From Bifidobacteriaceae bacterium (lineage in GTDB: Bacteria > Actinomycetota > Actinomycetes > Actinomycetales > WQXJ01), in assembly GCA_031266115.1 (NCBI GenBank), contig JAISBQ010000363.1, forward strand, positions 1 through 6,235: a DNA stretch of 6,235 bases, given 5' to 3'. Under the pieces are notes generated by a model, which ran no database searches, was not told the origin of the DNA, and worked only from the letters and a program-made list of their open reading frames with translations. Of the stretch, positions 4,801 through 6,235 are shown piece by piece. How positions within the stretch are numbered: position 1 is the first letter of the stretch; every line of letters begins with the position of its first letter. The position numbers and the translations under genes are program-made.

Positions 4801-6235
4801 CGGCCGATGGTGTCGCCACCGTTTCCCCCGATGGCATCGTCTCCCCGGTAGGTGCGGGCGTTGCCACGATCACGGCGACCGTCACCACTGGTGGAACAGC
4901 GAAATCCACGTCATTCCCCGTAGTAGTCCTGGATTCCACTGGACTGAGCACCACGGAGGCGTACCTGACAGGGATCGAGGTGGGCGGCGTCCCGTTGGGA
5001 CAGTTCACCTCCGGGGTGAGCGGCTATATCTATGACTTGCCGGCCAGCACCACCGTGCCACCACCAGTGACGGCCACGGCGGGCCCCGGGATGACCGCGA
5101 GCGTCGAGAACGCCACCCAGGTGCCAGGCGACGCGGTGATTACGGTTACCGGCCCTGACCTAGCGTCGCGGCAGTACACGATCTCATTTCGCCATGCTCT
5201 GGAATCGATCGACTTCACCTCCGCCACGCCGTCCTCGCTCACTTTGGACGGTTGGTCGATTCTTGGTGCGGAAAACCCCTCCACCTGGGATCTCACGCCT
5301 GGAGGATTGGCGATCACCACCGAACAGGGGGACATGTACACCACGGCGAACGACCAAAAGAACATGTGGTCCCACCCGGCTCCTGGCGATTGGGAGGCAG
5401 TCGCCGAGATCACCCTCGATCACTTCCCCGACGCCCCCTATCAACAAGCCGGCCTCGCGGTAGTCCAAGACGCCGACAACTATGTCAAGGCCGTCTATAG
5501 CAGGCCCACGCGTTTCCAATTTGGCGCCGAAGCGGGCGGCAACTGGTCACAAACGGACCTGAGTACCGGCGAGTACACGCACTATTGGATCAAACTGGTC
5601 AAGCGAGGCAATACCTACCAAGGGTTCTATTCCCTCAACGGCACCACTTTCACTCAAATCGGCGGTACCGCGACGGCGGACTTCTCCGAGCCGAAGGTGG
5701 CACTGCTCGCTAACAACCACACGGGCACCGAACCGATGGTCGCCACCTATTCCTCGCTCCAGGTCACGAGCATCGGCGGGGCCGCGCCAAGTGCGCTCAC
5801 ACACCTGGAGTTCGTCGACCAGGCCGTCACCTTGGCTGAGGCCGTGGACGGCGCACAACTGGCGGCCAGTCCCGTGCCGGCCGATCTGGGGGCAAGCGTC
5901 TCCTACCGCATCGCGCCGATGGATCTCAACACCGCGGGTGCCACGGTCACCAGCGCCGGAGTGCTCAAGGCGACCCGAGAAGGAACGGTCCGGGTGACGG
6001 CGGTCGCGACGCTTGGCACAGGCTCTGTCCCGCACACGGCTACTATTCGCGTCACCCCCTCGGATATCCCGCCCCCCTCGGAGGTGGGCGACGCTGACCT
6101 GCGGACCGTCGATTTCCGTGACATGACCCCGGCCGGACTTGCTCTCGCGGGATGGTCGGTTCTGGGCGACGAGACCGCCAACTGGAGTGTGGGCACCGAT
6201 GGGCTGACCATCCGGACCGAGGAGGGCGATCTCGC
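1863..6235 (+). CDS. Secreted multimodular glycoside hydrolase family 3 enzyme, probable beta-xylosidase/beta-glucosidase (C-terminus outside window)
   Basis: Open to the right edge: 1,457 codons if counted from ATG 1863, the only in-frame ATG after the stop at 1848. Numbering uses that start. A basic stretch (RRRWRSR, about 36-42) and a hydrophobic core (about 49-63) end in PAAA|DP near residue 67, a good signal peptide. The GH3 N-terminal barrel spans about 85-400. It shows WNEALHG (from W129), RDPRWGR (195-201), Lys239-His240 and SDC with the nucleophile Asp318. These, plus AGNDLDC, point to the beta-xylosidase/arabinofuranosidase branch, though beta-glucosidase activity cannot be excluded. 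The GH3 C-terminal domain (about 430-805) contains a CBM6-like insert (about 520-640); Glu680 in ESGGDR is the acid/base candidate. Then come Fn3-like (about 823-927), Ig-like (about 933-1025), cadherin-like (about 1032-1111), concanavalin/laminin-G-like (about 1116-1305), Ig-like (about 1310-1400) and a second concanavalin-like module from about 1415. A typical GH3 enzyme is about 700-900 residues. The start is uncertain: see the entry for 1883-1947. It probably acts outside the cell, cutting terminal sugars while held on polysaccharide. Confidence 0.88.
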   Translation, partial: MRPGTSPKGCTHHDVSSRRPLPRPNWQVGGPNTRRRWRSRAVATCTTTGLVLGALVVPLATITPAAADPPTTVYLDDSGTYSFEERAADLLSRMTRQEKVLQLQATRPGAGGSIAPAIARLGLKAYSYWNEALHGIARNGEATLFPTGLGIASTWNPDLVLEMGQAISDEGRAKSNTGDVGAGLTYFSPTINMSRDPRWGRAEEAYGEDPYLTGVIGGAFVDGMQGGDPTYTKSITTPKHYAANNSEQNRRTGSSNMSEQALREYYLPAYGVVAGEHKAGSLMTAYNAVNGMPMVVNSELLETILRRTWGFDGYVVSDCTAVPDLTGQRSWRPAELGGRVVTATEAVAYTIKAGNDLDCRGVAFAASLPGAIDEGVMTEDDMDVALHRVLTARMRLGEFDSDVVWASAAYSTSNQISSASHLATAQTMSDEALVLLRNEAPPGASTPMLPLPAADASGIVVVGDQADELIFGDYSPASIAAADRGNSPLNGVIAAARSIEPAASVPYIAATATNAGTASPNVEKVEFLNSSGTVVRTALASEFTDLSTGYTQAGGYLDGVSAGVAGRFSIPNVDCDSFAQYRVYAAGTAGAVAQGKFDIYYGSTTGPKVGVVPVGPTASGTDFQPTSAPFLDGGYNGVQPLVFAYSFDAAAGLTEVEQNTIRNASAVVVVVGTRQSDAGESGGDRSSVDFRRQGALPAMVAALNPRTIVYIQSVAQMNIESFKDVVPAILWSTYNGQKQGPALGRTIFGLDGTNPSGKLPFTWYSSMSQIPGILDYSITATGSNKGRTYRYFTGDVTYPFGWGLSYSQFTYANLAISAPTATPNDTLDVTVDVTNASGPAGATVVELYASSPGADGQSRPFARLAGFDKVHLAQGATETVHLTLDVSDLWFWDSTTHRETFDQGTWTLSVGGSHGDAAQSASFTMTGSSTKHVETVTAIPTGVILDLTTPANTIDARLSAVANDQSFYDLDTVTVTYATSADGVATVSPDGIVSPVGAGVATITATVTTGGTAKSTSFPVVVLDSTGLSTTEAYLTGIEVGGVPLGQFTSGVSGYIYDLPASTTVPPPVTATAGPGMTASVENATQVPGDAVITVTGPDLASRQYTISFRHALESIDFTSATPSSLTLDGWSILGAENPSTWDLTPGGLAITTEQGDMYTTANDQKNMWSHPAPGDWEAVAEITLDHFPDAPYQQAGLAVVQDADNYVKAVYSRPTRFQFGAEAGGNWSQTDLSTGEYTHYWIKLVKRGNTYQGFYSLNGTTFTQIGGTATADFSEPKVALLANNHTGTEPMVATYSSLQVTSIGGAAPSALTHLEFVDQAVTLAEAVDGAQLAASPVPADLGASVSYRIAPMDLNTAGATVTSAGVLKATREGTVRVTAVATLGTGSVPHTATIRVTPSDIPPPSEVGDADLRTVDFRDMTPAGLALAGWSVLGDETANWSVGTDGLTIRTEEGDL
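1883..1947 (+). other. Strong ribosome binding site and ATG pair leading out of frame (probable true start region of the GH3 gene)
   Basis: GAAAGGA (1883-1889) is the best Shine-Dalgarno match in the gap and lies 10 bases before tandem ATGs at 1900 and 1903. That frame reads MMSHRDAPSPARIGR and stops at TAG 1945-1947. The GH3 signal peptide is in another frame, with no ATG, GTG or TTG between 1866 and the hydrophobic core. A single added base in the C-rich tract CCCCCTCCCCC (1919-1929) would join MMSHRDAP to the arginine-rich n-region and give a start of normal signal-peptide length. A sequencing or assembly error, a real frameshift, or slippage in the C-tract could explain this. Otherwise translation uses ATG 1863, which has only a weak GAAG at 1849-1852. 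Confidence 0.5.
5208..6235 (+). repeat. Protein-level tandem repeat in the GH3 tail: concanavalin-like plus Ig-like unit, about 300 residues
   Basis: The segment beginning IDFTSATPSSLTLDGWS (codon for Asp at 5211) recurs as VDFRDMTPAGLALAGWS (Asp at 6111), exactly 900 bases or 300 residues later. Hand alignment of the first 40 residues of each copy gives about 19 identities, including F, TP, GWS, LG, W, GL, I, T, E and GD. The first unit holds a full concanavalin-like module, with GDWEAVAEITL resembling the DUF1349/GH43-C2 type, then an Ig-like domain. The second unit is cut by the window edge. The DNA of the two copies is clearly diverged, so the duplication is not recent. Confidence 0.7.

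Overview
The window looks like chromosomal DNA of a high-GC actinobacterium. The evidence is GC-rich codon use, a GTG start, -10-like TANNNT hexamers placed 6-8 bases before start codons with no ribosome binding site (the leaderless layout common in Actinobacteria), and the divergent pair of a DUF2342 zinc-metalloprotease-like gene and a PDZ/Lon-type protease of the YlbL family. From memory, that pair resembles the Rv3195/Rv3194c arrangement of mycobacteria. The genus cannot be named from the sequence alone.

Layout. (1) Bases 1-617, minus strand: N-terminal 205 residues of a DUF2342 protein that runs off the left edge. (2) Bases 618-725: a short divergent intergenic region with candidate leaderless promoters on both strands. 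(3) Bases 726-1766, plus strand: a complete membrane-anchored PDZ plus Lon-type (S16) serine protease with a visible Ser/Lys dyad. (4) Bases 1767-1899: a compact control region holding a 14-bp palindrome, a TACACT -10 candidate, a possible 16-codon leaderless upstream ORF and a good Shine-Dalgarno sequence. (5) From 1863 (or about 1900) to the right edge, plus strand: one very large secreted glycoside hydrolase family 3 protein of more than 1,400 residues, incomplete at its C-terminus.

The hydrolase is the main item. It has a signal peptide, a GH3 catalytic core resembling the beta-xylosidase/arabinofuranosidase branch, a CBM6-like module inserted in the GH3 C-terminal domain, and an Fn3-like domain. 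These are followed by a long beta-rich tail: Ig-like, cadherin-like, concanavalin-like, Ig-like and the start of a second concanavalin-like module. Its likely job is extracellular trimming of plant or other polysaccharide side chains or oligosaccharides while bound to the insoluble substrate. The two protease genes look like housekeeping envelope or proteostasis genes and have no evident functional tie to it.

The main puzzle is how the hydrolase starts. The best ribosome binding site leads to ATG 1900, which is out of frame with the enzyme. The only in-frame ATG (1863) has a weak site and gives an unusually long, non-typical N-terminus. A one-base change in the C-rich tract at 1919-1929 would join the good start to the signal peptide. 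I found no RNA genes, CRISPR arrays, insertion sequences or clear intrinsic terminators.
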